Of a stretch of DNA of 64,000 nucleotides, positions 19,937 through 28,462 are shown piece by piece. The position numbers and the translations under genes were made by a program. The DNA lies in contig JADZBD010000009.1 in the NCBI GenBank assembly GCA_020852255.1, positions 62,001 through 126,000 on the forward strand. The letters are read 5' to 3'. Origin of the DNA: Bacteroidia bacterium. Lineage in GTDB: Bacteria; Bacteroidota; Bacteroidia; JADZBD01. The notes under the pieces were generated by a model. It made no database searches, had not been told where the DNA came from, and saw only the letters and a program-made list of their open reading frames with translations. How positions within the stretch are numbered: position 1 is the first letter of the stretch; each line of letters starts with the position of its first letter.

Positions 19937-21124
19937 TTACTTAATGATCTCAACTACCTGGCCTGCACCAACAGTTCTGCCGCCCTCGCGGATTGCGAAG
20001 CGAAGTCCTTTGTCCATAGCCACCGGTACGATCAGTTTTACGCTGATTGTAACGTTATCGCCGGGCATTACCATTTCGCGTCCCTCGGGAAGGGTGATCT
20101 CTCCGGTTACGTCTGTGGTACGCAGATAAAACTGCGGACGGTACTGATTGTGGAACGGCGTATGACGGCCGCCCTCTTCTTTCTTCAGCACGTAAACCTC
20201 CGCCTTGAATTCAGTATGCGGAGTGATGCTTCCCGGCTTTGCAATTACCATTCCTCTCCAAATATCCTTTTTATCAATACCCCGAAGGAGCAAACCCACA
20301 TTGTCGCCGGCTTCTCCACGATCAAGGAGTTTGCGGAACATTTCCACACCGGTAACAACTGTTTTTACACGCTCTTCGCGCATTCCAACAAGTTCAACTT
20401 CCTCATTCACATTCACCACACCTGTTTCAATTCGGCCGGTAGCTACTGTACCGCGACCTGTGATGGAGAACACATCTTCCACCGGCATCAGGAAAGGCTT
20501 GTCTACCTGACGTGGTGGAACCGGAACCCACTCGTCCACCTGCTCCATAAGCTTTTCAACAGTGGGAACCCATTTTGCATCCTTATTGAGTGCTCCGAGT
20601 GCAGAACCCCGGATGATAGGCGTTTTTGTTCCGTCAAATTCGTAGAAACTCAGAAGATCACGAATCTCCATCTCCACCAGATCCAGAAGTTCAGGATCAT
20701 CCACCATATCCACTTTATTCATAAACACCACAATCTTGGGAACACCCACCTGACGCGCCAACAGGATGTGTTCGCGGGGCTGGGGCATAGGGCCGTCCGT
20801 AGCGGCGACCACCAGAATCGCACCATCCATCTGAGCAGCACCTGTTACCATGTTCTTTACATAATCCGCGTGACCAGGACAGTCAACGTGCGCATAGTGG
20901 CGCTTGTCTGTCTGGTACTCCACATGCGAGGTATTAATCGTAATTCCTCTTTCCTTTTCCTCAGGAGCATTGTCAATTGAAGAAAAGTCCCTCACTTCAG
21001 CCAGACCTTTAGAGGCAAGAACTGTTGTGATGGCAGCAGTAAGAGTAGTTTTACCATGGTCAACGTGACCGATCGTTCCAATGTTAACGTGCGGTTTGTT
21101 ACGTACGAATTGTTCTTTTGCCAT
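19937..21124 (-). CDS. tuf: Elongation factor Tu
   Basis: A 395-residue EF-Tu that delivers aminoacyl-tRNA to the ribosome with GTP. G1 GHVDHGKT, G3 DCPGHADY and G4 NKVDMVDD are intact, followed by the beta-barrel domains 2 and 3 ending [14 protein letters not shown]. Length is standard. It is embedded between tRNA-Thr(GGT) and tRNA-Trp, so transcription from the tRNA promoter at 21658-21688 probably supplies it. No second tuf is present in this window. Confidence 0.99.
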   Translation of the reverse strand: MAKEQFVRNKPHVNIGTIGHVDHGKTTLTAAITTVLASKGLAEVRDFSSIDNAPEEKERGITINTSHVEYQTDKRHYAHVDCPGHADYVKNMVTGAAQMDGAILVVAATDGPMPQPREHILLARQVGVPKIVVFMNKVDMVDDPELLDLVEMEIRDLLSFYEFDGTKTPIIRGSALGALNKDAKWVPTVEKLMEQVDEWVPVPPRQVDKPFLMPVEDVFSITGRGTVATGRIETGVVNVNEEVELVGMREERVKTVVTGVEMFRKLLDRGEAGDNVGLLLRGIDKKDIWRGMVIAKPGSITPHTEFKAEVYVLKKEEGGRHTPFHNQYRPQFYLRTTDVTGEITLPEGREMVMPGDNVTISVKLIVPVAMDKGLRFAIREGGRTVGAGQVVEIIK

Positions 21125-21197
21125 TGTTATTCTGTTGTTTGATTAATTGGTTGTTTAACTTTCAAAATCTATTTTATTCATTCATTGCAATCATTTG

Positions 21198-21271
21198 AGC
21201 CAGTGACGGGAGTTGAACCCGTGACCTCGTCCTTACCAAGGACGCACTCTAACCAACTGAGCTACACCGGC
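21198..21271 (-). tRNA. tRNA-Thr (GGT anticodon)
   Basis: A 74-nt cloverleaf: acceptor GCCGGTG paired with CACTGGC (one G-T pair), discriminator T, anticodon GGT in TTGGTAA, T-arm GGGTTCAACTC. The 3' CCA is not encoded. It is the fourth tRNA of the cluster and lies 73 nt before tuf. Confidence 0.97.
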
Positions 21272-21284
21272 TGGTGAGAGATGG

Positions 21285-21357
21285 AGCGGAAGACGGGGCT
21301 CGAACCCGCCACCCTCAGCTTGGAAGGCTGATGCTCTACCAAATGAGCTACTTCCGC
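21285..21357 (-). tRNA. tRNA-Gly (TCC anticodon)
   Basis: A 73-nt cloverleaf: acceptor GCGGAAG/CTTCCGC, discriminator T, anticodon TCC in loop CTTCCAA, T-arm GGGTTCGAGCC. It is the only tRNA of the cluster followed directly by an encoded CCA (minus strand, 21282-21284). Confidence 0.97.
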
Positions 21358-21398
21358 TTATGATTCTAGCACACTCTTCATGATCAACACAAAGCATG

Positions 21399-21481
21399 TG
21401 GGGAGAGAAGGATTCGAACCTTCGAAGTCAGAAGACAACGGATTTACAGTCCGTCCCAGTTGGCCACTTTGGTATCTCCCC
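21399..21481 (-). tRNA. tRNA-Tyr (GTA anticodon)
   Basis: An 83-nt class II tRNA with long variable arm: acceptor GGGGAGA/TCTCCCC, discriminator A, anticodon GTA in CTGTAAA, T-arm GGTTCGAATCC. The 3' CCA is not encoded. Confidence 0.97.
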
Positions 21482-21500
21482 TTCGGCAAACTATGCACTG

Positions 21501-21573
21501 AGCCGGAGAAGGGACTCGAACCCCCGACCAGCTGATTACAAATCAGCTGCTCTACCAGCTGAGCTACTCCGGC
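21501..21573 (-). tRNA. tRNA-Thr (TGT anticodon)
   Basis: A 73-nt cloverleaf: acceptor GCCGGAG/CTCCGGC, discriminator T, anticodon TGT in loop TTTGTAA, T-arm GGGTTCGAGTC. The 3' CCA is not encoded. It is the first gene of the tRNA-tuf-rpo operon. Confidence 0.97.
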
Positions 21574-21657
21574 CTGAATCCAGCAACCACCACTATTTCG
21601 AAGAACTACAAACCTCTTTTCAGAGGTAAAAATGATACCCCCCTGAAAAAAGGACTG

Positions 21658-21688
21658 CAAACTTACAAACTATTTGAGTTTCAGCAAA
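21658..21688 (-). promoter_or_regulatory. Promoter of the tRNA-tuf-rpoBC operon
   Basis: On the minus strand, TTTG (21685-21688), a 19-nt spacer and TAAGTTTG (21658-21665) match the Bacteroidota sigma consensus (TTTG near -33, TAnnTTTG near -7) exactly. A start near 21651-21653 would give a leader of about 80 nt before tRNA-Thr(TGT). No hairpin terminator is seen between hpf and this point. Confidence 0.75.
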
Positions 21689-21760
21689 AAAATGTCTTAT
21701 TTTTTTGCTTCCTGAGACACCCGGCAGGCCCAGGTTTTCCGGTATGGCAGAATGCGGTGC

Positions 21761-22060
21761 TTATAGTTGCCTTTGCTTCTCTTTGTGCCTTTTGGTTTGC
21801 GCTTTCAACGCAGAAACCGCCTGGTCCACTGCCTCCTCAAAGGTCTTGCATTGTCGCTTGGCGAAAAGATCATTCCCGGGAATACTGAGCCGGATCTCCG
21901 CTATTTTATTATCCGAAGTGCTTGATTTATCGAGCTTTAGAGTAATGTCAGCACTTATAATCTGATCGTAAAAGGTATCCAGCTTTTTCACCTTTTCCTC
22001 AATAAATGCAGTGAGTTTTCGGTCTGCATCGAAGTGTACACTCTGAATGTTGATATTCAT
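21761..22060 (-). CDS. hpf: Ribosome hibernation-promoting factor, short form (HPF/RaiA family)
   Basis: A 99-residue protein with the beta-alpha fold of the HPF/YfiA family (MNINIQSVHFDADRKLTAFI, KKLDTFYDQIISADITLKLD, IRLSIPGNDLFAKRQCKTFEEAVDQA). It binds the decoding region of the 30S subunit and stabilises inactive ribosomes under stress. The length indicates the short form without the C-terminal dimerisation domain. It is 25 nt downstream of the XerC-like gene and precedes the tRNA-tuf operon, a position I recall as frequent in this phylum. Confidence 0.95.
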   Translation of the reverse strand: MNINIQSVHFDADRKLTAFIEEKVKKLDTFYDQIISADITLKLDKSSTSDNKIAEIRLSIPGNDLFAKRQCKTFEEAVDQAVSALKAQTKRHKEKQRQL

Positions 22061-22085
22061 AGGTTTTTGATTAAATTATTGATAT

Positions 22086-22982
22086 TCAAGATCTTGGATG
22101 ACTCTTTCGGTAAATCTCCTTTAATTCTGAAATTGAATTATGTGTATATATCTGTGTTGAAGTAAGGTTAGCATGGCCCAGCAGTTCTTTTATGGCATTC
22201 AAATCGGCGCCCCTGTTGAGCAAATGGGTTGCAAAGGTATGCCTGAGAACATGGGGGCTTTTCTTAGAGAGGGTCGTGGATTCTGCAAGATATTGATTCA
22301 CAATACTGTATATTGCTCTAGGATTCAGTTTATTTCCCTTCTCGCTGATAAATACCGAAGCGGGAGACAGGTTCGTTATCTTTTCTGCCCTGTGTTCAAG
22401 ATAACTCTGCAGTGTTTTCACCAGCGATTCATGCAGTGGTACCAAACGCTCCTTCGATCGTTTTCCCATCACTTTTGCCACACGCCGGCGGAGATCAATA
22501 TCCTTCAATTTTAAGTCAATCAGTTCTGCTCTTCGTACACCTGTGGCATAGAAGAATTCTAACACAGCCCGATCGCGCCATCCTTTAAAATCGTTGGTGA
22601 ACCGAAGTGAGGAGAGCAATTTATCCATTTGCTCTTCGGCCACAAACTCCGGAAGCCTTTTTGCGGCTTTTGGTCCCTGCACCTTTTTCATAGGATCATG
22701 AAGGAGCCGGCCCTCTCTTTTTAGAAAGCGATAATAGGTCCGAAGCGCACTTAATTTCCGGTTGACAGATCTCGCATTGATGCCCTGATCCATTAAAAAA
22801 ACAATCCACGATCGTACTTGCAGGTGATTCAATTCCGCAAGGTTTTCTGTCATGTAGGTCGTCTGTGTAAAGTCGCGAAATTGAAGCAGATCGTCCAGAT
22901 AGGCCTTTACGGTTAGGACTGAACTTCGCTTTTCATTTTTCAGATAGCTCGCGAAAGAATCGAATATACCGGCCACTATCAT
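22086..22982 (-). CDS. xerC: Tyrosine recombinase, XerC/XerD type
   Basis: A 298-residue site-specific recombinase. The N-terminal SAM-like DNA-binding domain (about 5-95) and catalytic domain are complete, with catalytic residues visible: Arg150 (TGVRRAEL), Lys174, His244 and Arg247 (HVLRHTF), His270 (LLGHANL) and nucleophile Tyr279 (STQIYTH). Length and order fit the chromosomal XerC/XerD family that resolves chromosome dimers. Whether it is the XerC or XerD partner cannot be told from this alone. No integrase-type att sites or mobile genes flank it, so it is read as housekeeping. It leads hpf by 25 nt. Confidence 0.9.
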   Translation of the reverse strand: MIVAGIFDSFASYLKNEKRSSVLTVKAYLDDLLQFRDFTQTTYMTENLAELNHLQVRSWIVFLMDQGINARSVNRKLSALRTYYRFLKREGRLLHDPMKKVQGPKAAKRLPEFVAEEQMDKLLSSLRFTNDFKGWRDRAVLEFFYATGVRRAELIDLKLKDIDLRRRVAKVMGKRSKERLVPLHESLVKTLQSYLEHRAEKITNLSPASVFISEKGNKLNPRAIYSIVNQYLAESTTLSKKSPHVLRHTFATHLLNRGADLNAIKELLGHANLTSTQIYTHNSISELKEIYRKSHPRS

Positions 22983-23010
22983 AGATTACACTCCTGCATT
23001 CATCTACGCA

Positions 23011-23041
23011 ACAAGGTAAGGAAAGTTACTTCTTTATCAAA
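23011..23041 (-). promoter_or_regulatory. Promoter of xerC-hpf
   Basis: Minus-strand TTTG (23038-23041), a 19-nt spacer and TACCTTGT (23011-23018), one mismatch from TAnnTTTG. It lies 28 nt before the xerC start codon. Confidence 0.5.
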
Positions 23042-23061
23042 TATTAACAGGCTGAGAATGA

Positions 23062-24180
23062 TCAGTTGTAATCGGTGATCACATTATATAATGTGTCTCT
23101 CTCCACAGGCTCCCTGCCAGCCTGCTTTACCAGCGCGATCAATTCTTCTGTAGACATGGAAGGTGTCTGCTCTTCGGATCCTGCCATGGTATATATTCGG
23201 GTTGTGTCGTCGATAGTACCATCAATGTCATCCACCCCAAACGAGAGGGAAAGCTGAGTGCTTTGGCGTCCTATCATTGGCCAGTACGACTTAACATGTT
23301 GAAAATTATCCAGATAGACTCGTGACACGGCATAATTCTTCATATCCTCTACTATGCTAACCTCCTCTACCTGCCTCATCTGATTGTCTTTGTTACGGAA
23401 TTTGAGTGGGATGAAGGTATTAAACCCTCGTGTTTTATCCTGCAGATCGCGGAGTCGTTTTAAATGATCTATTCTATGAGAATAACTTTCAATATGCCCA
23501 TAGAGGATGGTGGCATTAGACGGAATACCCAGCCGATGTGCTGTTTCATGAATTCCCAGCCAGGTTTCACTGCTGCATTTATCACCGGAAATTTTTTCCC
23601 TGATCCCGGCATCAAAAATTTCCGCTCCTCCGCCCGGAAGTGAATCCAGTCCGGCTTCCTTTAACACAGAGAGTCCCTCTTCTGTTGTTTTTCCGGATTT
23701 ACGGAACATATACTCAAGCTCAACGGCTGTAAATGCCTTTATATGCAGCCCGGGGCGGTGTTTGCGAATCCGACGAAGAAGATCCGCAAAAAAATTCAGA
23801 TCCATCTTCGGATGTACCCCTCCTACAATGTGCACTTCCGTAACCGGCTGTCCATCGTATTTGTGCACGATCTCCATCATCTCGTCTGCAGACATTTCCC
23901 ACTGTCCATCCTTTTGCTTGAGTAAACGTGAGTAGGAGCAAAACTTGCAGTCAAAAACACAAATGTTAGTAGGTTCGATATGAAAATTTCTGTTGAAATA
24001 GGTTTTATCCCCATTCTTCTTCTTACGAATAATGGTGGCCAGCATTCCGAGATAAGATAACTCTGCTTTTTCATAAAGCAGCAAGGCCTCTTCATCAGAG
24101 ATCCGTTCTCCTTTCTCCACTTTTTCTGCTATCGCATTCCAGGGCGGAGTCAGTCGAGACTTCATTAACTGCTGTTCCAT
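23062..24180 (-). CDS. mqnE: Aminofutalosine synthase MqnE
   Basis: A 372-residue radical SAM enzyme with the CX3CX2C cluster motif at Cys74, Cys78 and Cys81 (CVFDCKFC). MqnE joins 3-enolpyruvyl-benzoate to SAM to give aminofutalosine, an early step of the futalosine route to menaquinone. Further family marks are VHIVGGVHPKMD, LPGGGAEIF and FIPLKFRNKDNQM. MqnC is the nearest alternative; the GGGAEIF region and overall length favour MqnE. A TAACTTTG promoter box ends 4 nt before the ATG. No other mqn gene is in the window. Confidence 0.92.
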   Translation of the reverse strand: MEQQLMKSRLTPPWNAIAEKVEKGERISDEEALLLYEKAELSYLGMLATIIRKKKNGDKTYFNRNFHIEPTNICVFDCKFCSYSRLLKQKDGQWEMSADEMMEIVHKYDGQPVTEVHIVGGVHPKMDLNFFADLLRRIRKHRPGLHIKAFTAVELEYMFRKSGKTTEEGLSVLKEAGLDSLPGGGAEIFDAGIREKISGDKCSSETWLGIHETAHRLGIPSNATILYGHIESYSHRIDHLKRLRDLQDKTRGFNTFIPLKFRNKDNQMRQVEEVSIVEDMKNYAVSRVYLDNFQHVKSYWPMIGRQSTQLSLSFGVDDIDGTIDDTTRIYTMAGSEEQTPSMSTEELIALVKQAGREPVERDTLYNVITDYN

Positions 24181-24184
24181 ACGG

Positions 24185-24192
24185 CAAAGTTA
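24185..24192 (-). promoter_or_regulatory. mqnE -7 box, near-leaderless
   Basis: TAACTTTG on the minus strand fits TAnnTTTG exactly and ends 4 nt before the mqnE ATG. The position expected for the -33 element falls on the T-run of the M43 gene terminator, with no TTTG. Confidence 0.6.
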
Positions 24193-24212
24193 GGCATTCG
24201 TTACGGGGAAAT

Positions 24213-24237
24213 AAAAAAGGGGGGCAAAAAGCCCCCC
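24213..24237 (-). terminator. Terminator of the M43 peptidase gene
   Basis: A perfect 7-bp stem GGGGGGC/GCCCCCC (24219-24225, 24231-24237) with a 5-nt loop, followed on the minus strand by TTTTTT (24213-24218). It lies 24 nt past the stop codon. Confidence 0.9.
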
Positions 24238-24260
24238 TCCTGATTCTCTATTCATATCGG

Positions 24261-25535
24261 TTACTGACCAGACACCACCAGGCGTTTGGTGATTTGTCCT
24301 GTGCCATTATCCAACTGAAGGAAATAAATACCTTCTGAAACACCGCGAATATCTACTTTAATCTCCGGACCATTTGTATGGTGGAATGATTTAATAAGAT
24401 TTCCGAGTGCATCGAATACTTTGACCTCACAATCGTTCAGATCGTACGCGGGTGAAGCTACGATGAATTGACCTGCACTCGGGTTAGGAATCAGGTTCAC
24501 GGCAAAGGCCGTATACTCATCCACACCAGCGCTGGTAGGCGTACAACCATTCGATGTTTGTAAACTCACACGCGTTCCGTTCATGATCGCAGTCACGCGA
24601 CTCTTCTGACCTGTGGTAAACATGTACATACATGCATCGTCTGTATAGTCCATGTAGTTCATCCACATAATGCCGGGAGAAGTGGTAGTGCAGGCATCCG
24701 TAACAACCTGCGACGGGCTGAAACAACCAAACTGATAGTTCGCAGCGTTCGGGGTATCGCTTACCTGATCTGATCCGCTGCAAGCACCGTTATCATCTCC
24801 CCAGATATGATACAAATTCAGCCAGTGACCCACCTCATGCGTGGCAGTACGCCCTTTGTTGAAAGGAGGCGACGCGCCAGTAGTTCCTGTGTACTGGTAA
24901 TCTATCACTACTCCGTCTGTGGCGGCTGGTCCTCCGGGAAATTGAGCATATCCTAACAATCCGCCGCTCAAATCACACACCCAGACATTCAGGTATTTGT
25001 TTCTATCCCAAATATCCTTCCCTCCATTGGCGGTGTACTTCACTGCATTGTTTGTGGAAAAGGAGGTAACAGTGGTTTGAGTATAAGTGATGCCGGTCGT
25101 TGATGCTCCTGTCGGCGTCCGCTGGGCTAAACAAAACTGGACCTCACAATCCGCCACCAACCCCTGCCACACGGAAGGTGTCAGGTTCCAGTCGGTGTTC
25201 AGTTTCCGGTAATCAGCGTTCAAAACGGCGAGCTGATCGTTGAGACGGCTAACATTAAGCGATTCTGCGGTGGTATTCCACACCACATGAAAAACCGTTG
25301 GGATCGTCACCACGGCTGTCAGGGAATTATCAGGATTTGTACGGAAATAGGAAACATAATCCTGGATATTTCTTTCAATTTCCTCGCGAACCTGTTTGAT
25401 GGTTGGATCCTGTTGTTCAAGCATAGCCTGATGCTCCATTGTTCCACAGGAGCGATGCTGCGGCGTAAAGTCCTCCTGTGCATTCAATGCACAAAAAGAG
25501 AGGGCGGCAGCCATGGTTAGTAAAGGTCTCTTCAT
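24261..25535 (-). CDS. Secreted M43 family zinc metallopeptidase with T9SS sorting domain
   Basis: A 424-residue pappalysin-type (MEROPS M43) peptidase. Signal peptide about 1-20 (ending LNAQ). The catalytic motif HEVGHWLNLYH places zinc ligands at His233, His237 and His243 with Glu234 as base. The Met-turn region (WMNYMDYTDDACMYMFT) follows. A type A T9SS C-terminal sorting domain covers about residues 345-424 (LIPNPSAGQF, then GIYFLQLDNG and RLVVSG). It is therefore likely exported by Sec and T9SS and attached or released at the surface. The substrate is unknown. It has its own promoter and terminator. Confidence 0.95.
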   Translation of the reverse strand: MKRPLLTMAAALSFCALNAQEDFTPQHRSCGTMEHQAMLEQQDPTIKQVREEIERNIQDYVSYFRTNPDNSLTAVVTIPTVFHVVWNTTAESLNVSRLNDQLAVLNADYRKLNTDWNLTPSVWQGLVADCEVQFCLAQRTPTGASTTGITYTQTTVTSFSTNNAVKYTANGGKDIWDRNKYLNVWVCDLSGGLLGYAQFPGGPAATDGVVIDYQYTGTTGASPPFNKGRTATHEVGHWLNLYHIWGDDNGACSGSDQVSDTPNAANYQFGCFSPSQVVTDACTTTSPGIMWMNYMDYTDDACMYMFTTGQKSRVTAIMNGTRVSLQTSNGCTPTSAGVDEYTAFAVNLIPNPSAGQFIVASPAYDLNDCEVKVFDALGNLIKSFHHTNGPEIKVDIRGVSEGIYFLQLDNGTGQITKRLVVSGQ

Positions 25536-25564
25536 TGGGTTAGTTTTTGGTTGGTTATGGTTTA

Positions 25565-25595
25565 CGAATATAATTCAGTTCCGATTGAAATGCAA
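25565..25595 (-). promoter_or_regulatory. Promoter of the M43 peptidase gene
   Basis: Minus-strand TTG (25593-25595), a 20-nt spacer and TATATTCG (25565-25572), one mismatch from TAnnTTTG. It lies 29 nt before the ATG. Confidence 0.5.
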
Positions 25596-25634
25596 CTTAA
25601 ATTTTCAGAAGTGTAGAATTTCAGTATGTTCCTC

Positions 25635-25661
25635 ATGCGGAATGAGACTAACATACCGCAT
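25635..25661. repeat. Inverted repeat in the M43/GH16 divergent gap
   Basis: ATGCGG (25635-25640) and CCGCAT (25656-25661) form a 6-bp inverted repeat with a 15-nt loop in the 211-bp gap between the divergent M43 and GH16-like genes. It might be an operator, but no regulator is known and a chance origin is possible. Confidence 0.25.
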
Positions 25662-25746
25662 TGAATATCAAAGAAATACTAAATTTACCGCGCTATGCAG
25701 AGAAATTCTCCGGTTGGCGTAGCGATATTAGTATAGCGTACTCTAA

Positions 25747-26481
25747 ATGGCAAATCAAAGTTTATTATTTGTACAGGTCATCAGGACAGTTTTTATCGGT
25801 CTGACTGCGATGCTTCTCGGTTCCTTTTACCTTCCCCCTTATAACCGAACGATTGATTTCTCCGGGATGCAGTGGCAGGTGAAGCATCATTCCAAGCCAG
25901 AGGGTCCGGGGCCGAATTATTTCTCGGATCATGATTCTTCTGTGTGGGTGGATGCCTCAGGAAGATTGCATCTCCGGCTGAGGTATTCCGATGGGCGGTG
26001 GTGGTGTGCAGAGGTGATTGGCATGCAACCGGTGGGTACCGGGATCCTGAAATTTGCAGTAGAAGGTTTGCCGGAGAACTGGGATCCGCAATGTGTACTG
26101 GGTTTATTCACCTGGTCAACTGAAAAAATAAAGCACCACGGAGAAATCGATATTGAATACTCGTTATGGGGCAAAAAGAAAAACAAATGGAATCTCCAGT
26201 TTGTTGTGCAGCCTCATAAAAAAAAGCAAAACAAATTTCGTTTTACAACCAGCATCCATCAGCCCAAAACACATGAAATTATCATATCAGGAAAAGCAGT
26301 TGCGTTCTCTACTTCGGGTGTGAATGAAGAAGAAAAAAGATTTGTAGTTCGCAAAAAATGGTATCCGGAGAAAAAGATTTTTCCCCGGATTAATTTATGG
26401 CTTTACCAGGGGATAGCACCGGAGAAGGGTGAGTCGGTAGAAGTGATCATAACCTCTTTTAAATTCCTACCTTCGTTCTGA
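25747..26481 (+). CDS. GH16-like (concanavalin-fold) protein
   Basis: A 244-residue protein with an N-terminal hydrophobic segment (about residues 8-28, signal or anchor). The segments SVWVDASGRLHLRL, GRWWCAEV, VLGLFTW and HGEIDIEYSLWG match short GH16-like proteins. The pattern EIDIE (Glu133, Asp135, Glu137) is the GH16 catalytic triad arrangement, so glycosidase or transglycosylase activity on a beta-glucan-type polymer is possible, though small GH16-like proteins are rarely tested. It is the first gene of a three-gene operon; its TGA stop overlaps the next ATG by one base. No clear TAnnTTTG box was found upstream. Confidence 0.75.
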   Translation: MANQSLLFVQVIRTVFIGLTAMLLGSFYLPPYNRTIDFSGMQWQVKHHSKPEGPGPNYFSDHDSSVWVDASGRLHLRLRYSDGRWWCAEVIGMQPVGTGILKFAVEGLPENWDPQCVLGLFTWSTEKIKHHGEIDIEYSLWGKKKNKWNLQFVVQPHKKKQNKFRFTTSIHQPKTHEIIISGKAVAFSTSGVNEEEKRFVVRKKWYPEKKIFPRINLWLYQGIAPEKGESVEVIITSFKFLPSF

Positions 26482-27698
26482 TGTGGAAAAGAAGGTTAAT
26501 CATCACCGTGTTCTTTCTGGCTTTACTCACTCCGCTCTGGATGTACCTTGCCTGGTTGCTGCGGCCCCCGCATCCAATGAACATCTTTATTCTGGACAAA
26601 ACAGTACTCACAAAAAGCTGCGACGAGCACCGATCGCTGAACTGGGTACTTACAAATGAGAAGATTGTCCGGCCGGACACCCAACTATACGTTACGGAAA
26701 GTGACTACTCGGGATTCTTTCCCCTGGAATATGATCAGTATGAGGTACGTGATATCGAAAAACTAAGCGCTCAGCAGGTAGACAGCATGGCAAATGTGCT
26801 GGACATGGTTTACTACACGGATATTTACGGGATTTACTGGAATGACTGGTACCAGGAAGGAATGCCGGTTTCGGAGGATGAGCGCATCCTGAATCTTTTT
26901 AAAAATCTGTTCGGAAAAAAAGCAGCACTGGAACGCTCTCCGTTGATTTATGGAGGCCTTCACGCGAATGAAGTTGAGCTACTCCGGGAAATGAAAGAAA
27001 GGAAAAAACTGATTCTTACCGAATTCAATCTGCTGGCCTCCCCATCCAACGGACCAAACCGGAAAAAGGTGGAACAATTATTCGGTTTTACCTGGAGCGG
27101 CTGGGTGGGAAGATATTTTATTTCACTCGATACCCTTGTGAACCCGGAGATTCCACCCTGGGTTGTGCGCCTCTATAAGGAGCAACATCAAAATACCTGG
27201 CCCTTTCACAAATCCGGCATTGTACTTGTTCATGAGGACGAAACGATTGCGATTCTGGAAGACGAGACTCATCTGGAGGCCGATGTTCCCGCCATTGTTA
27301 CAACCGATCAATATCAGGATGAATACGGCCTGCCCTACAGGGTGATCTACCCATTCTGGTTTGACGTGATCAACACCGGTGACTCCAACGCGGTTATCTC
27401 CTGGTATGAACTGAGTCCGAACAAAAAGGGAGATTCCATCCTGAATAAAAATCACATACCATCGCTGTTTCCTGCTGTTATTAAGCGAAAATCGGGATTT
27501 CCTTTCTGGTATATGGCTGGCGACTTTTCCGACAATCCCATCCGTATCAATTATATGTCCCGTCTGCGGGGGATTAAGACGTTTCGGTATTTTATGTACG
27601 ACAAAGGAGACAAGAGCGACCGGAACCGGTTTTTCTGGAATTATTATTCCATACTGGTACCGCGAATCATAAGGGATTATCAAAATGAAATGAAATGA
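26481..27698 (+). CDS. Unknown membrane-anchored protein (405 aa)
   Basis: I do not recognise this family with certainty. One transmembrane segment (about residues 7-27) is followed by a soluble domain that should face the periplasm. The region around KKLILTEFNLLASPSNG and LFGFTWSGWVGRYF resembles the part of GATase-like/ThuA-like folds where a statement about open access or release sits, but this is a weak impression. The C-terminal half is rich in aromatic residues (for example IYPFWFDVI, FPFWYMAGDFSDN, NRFFWNYYSILVP). It starts in a TGATG overlap with the GH16-like gene and ends in an ATGA overlap with the TPR lipoprotein gene, so the three are almost certainly co-translated and probably work together on an envelope glycan. 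Confidence 0.7.
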   Translation: MWKRRLIITVFFLALLTPLWMYLAWLLRPPHPMNIFILDKTVLTKSCDEHRSLNWVLTNEKIVRPDTQLYVTESDYSGFFPLEYDQYEVRDIEKLSAQQVDSMANVLDMVYYTDIYGIYWNDWYQEGMPVSEDERILNLFKNLFGKKAALERSPLIYGGLHANEVELLREMKERKKLILTEFNLLASPSNGPNRKKVEQLFGFTWSGWVGRYFISLDTLVNPEIPPWVVRLYKEQHQNTWPFHKSGIVLVHEDETIAILEDETHLEADVPAIVTTDQYQDEYGLPYRVIYPFWFDVINTGDSNAVISWYELSPNKKGDSILNKNHIPSLFPAVIKRKSGFPFWYMAGDFSDNPIRINYMSRLRGIKTFRYFMYDKGDKSDRNRFFWNYYSILVPRIIRDYQNEMK

Positions 27699-28405
27699 GG
27701 AAGTTCCAGGTCATTTTGCATTCCTTTGCGGCAATACTGCTACTGGTCGGCTGCCAAAGCCCTATTTCGGAATATTACCAGGCTGTGAATGACACCAAGG
27801 AGGGGGATTTCCGGAAAGCTGAATTCTTCTTTGAATCCTATGTAACGGAGCGGCCCGGATTTGACTCTGCATGGTTTTATCTGGGCTATTGCAAGCAAAA
27901 AGGGGGGGATCTTCGCGGTGCTGTCAAATGTTACGATGAAGTAACAAGGCTGAATCCAACCTATTATGAGGTGTATAACACCCGAGGTATTTGCAAGGGT
28001 ATGCTGGGAGATCCGGACGGGGAACTGCGTGAATATGACCGGTGTATCGAACTTGCGCCTGACTTTCACCGCCCCTACTATAACCGGGGAAATCTCAAGT
28101 ACGATCGCGGAGATTTACCCGGCGCCCTCAGTGATTATTCCCGTGCCATCGAACTCTACCCTGGATATTCCAAAGCCCATTTCAACCGGGCCAGTGTTCT
28201 GGATGATCTCCGGCGATATGACGAAGCGCTCCGGGATTATTATGCGGCTGTAAAAGATTCGTCCATCGCCGGAGAGACCTTTTACCAGATTGCTATGGAT
28301 CAGCTGATTCTGGGCGATACGGTTCTGGCTTGCCGCGCACTGGACAGCGCGCTTACGCACGGATATTTCAAAGCAGGTTCTGAATTAAACCTTTATTGCA
28401 AATAA
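27695..28405 (+). CDS. TPR-repeat lipoprotein
   Basis: A 236-residue lipoprotein with signal peptide and lipobox LLLVGC (Cys at about residue 20), followed by about six tetratricopeptide repeats. Clear units are FDSAWFYLGYCKQKGGDLRG, RPYYNRGNLKYDRGDLPGAL and KAHFNRASVLDDLRRYDEAL. TPR proteins act as interaction scaffolds. Its ATG overlaps the previous stop (ATGA), linking it to the GH16-like and 405-residue proteins as a likely periplasmic or outer-membrane assembly partner (inference). Confidence 0.85.
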   Translation: MRKFQVILHSFAAILLLVGCQSPISEYYQAVNDTKEGDFRKAEFFFESYVTERPGFDSAWFYLGYCKQKGGDLRGAVKCYDEVTRLNPTYYEVYNTRGICKGMLGDPDGELREYDRCIELAPDFHRPYYNRGNLKYDRGDLPGALSDYSRAIELYPGYSKAHFNRASVLDDLRRYDEALRDYYAAVKDSSIAGETFYQIAMDQLILGDTVLACRALDSALTHGYFKAGSELNLYCK

Positions 28406-28462
28406 TACCGTTCGAATTCTGATTTATTCCTAATTTCATTCCCGAAATAAAACACAATAGTT

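Noticed and set aside
19745-20980. Long plus-strand open frame opposite tuf and tRNA-Trp
   Set aside because: It is antisense to a certain gene and runs through a tRNA; its composition is that of a shadow frame.
22086-22982. Integrase of a mobile element next to a tRNA cluster
   Set aside because: The protein has XerC/D length and no attachment-site repeats, phage or transfer genes are present.
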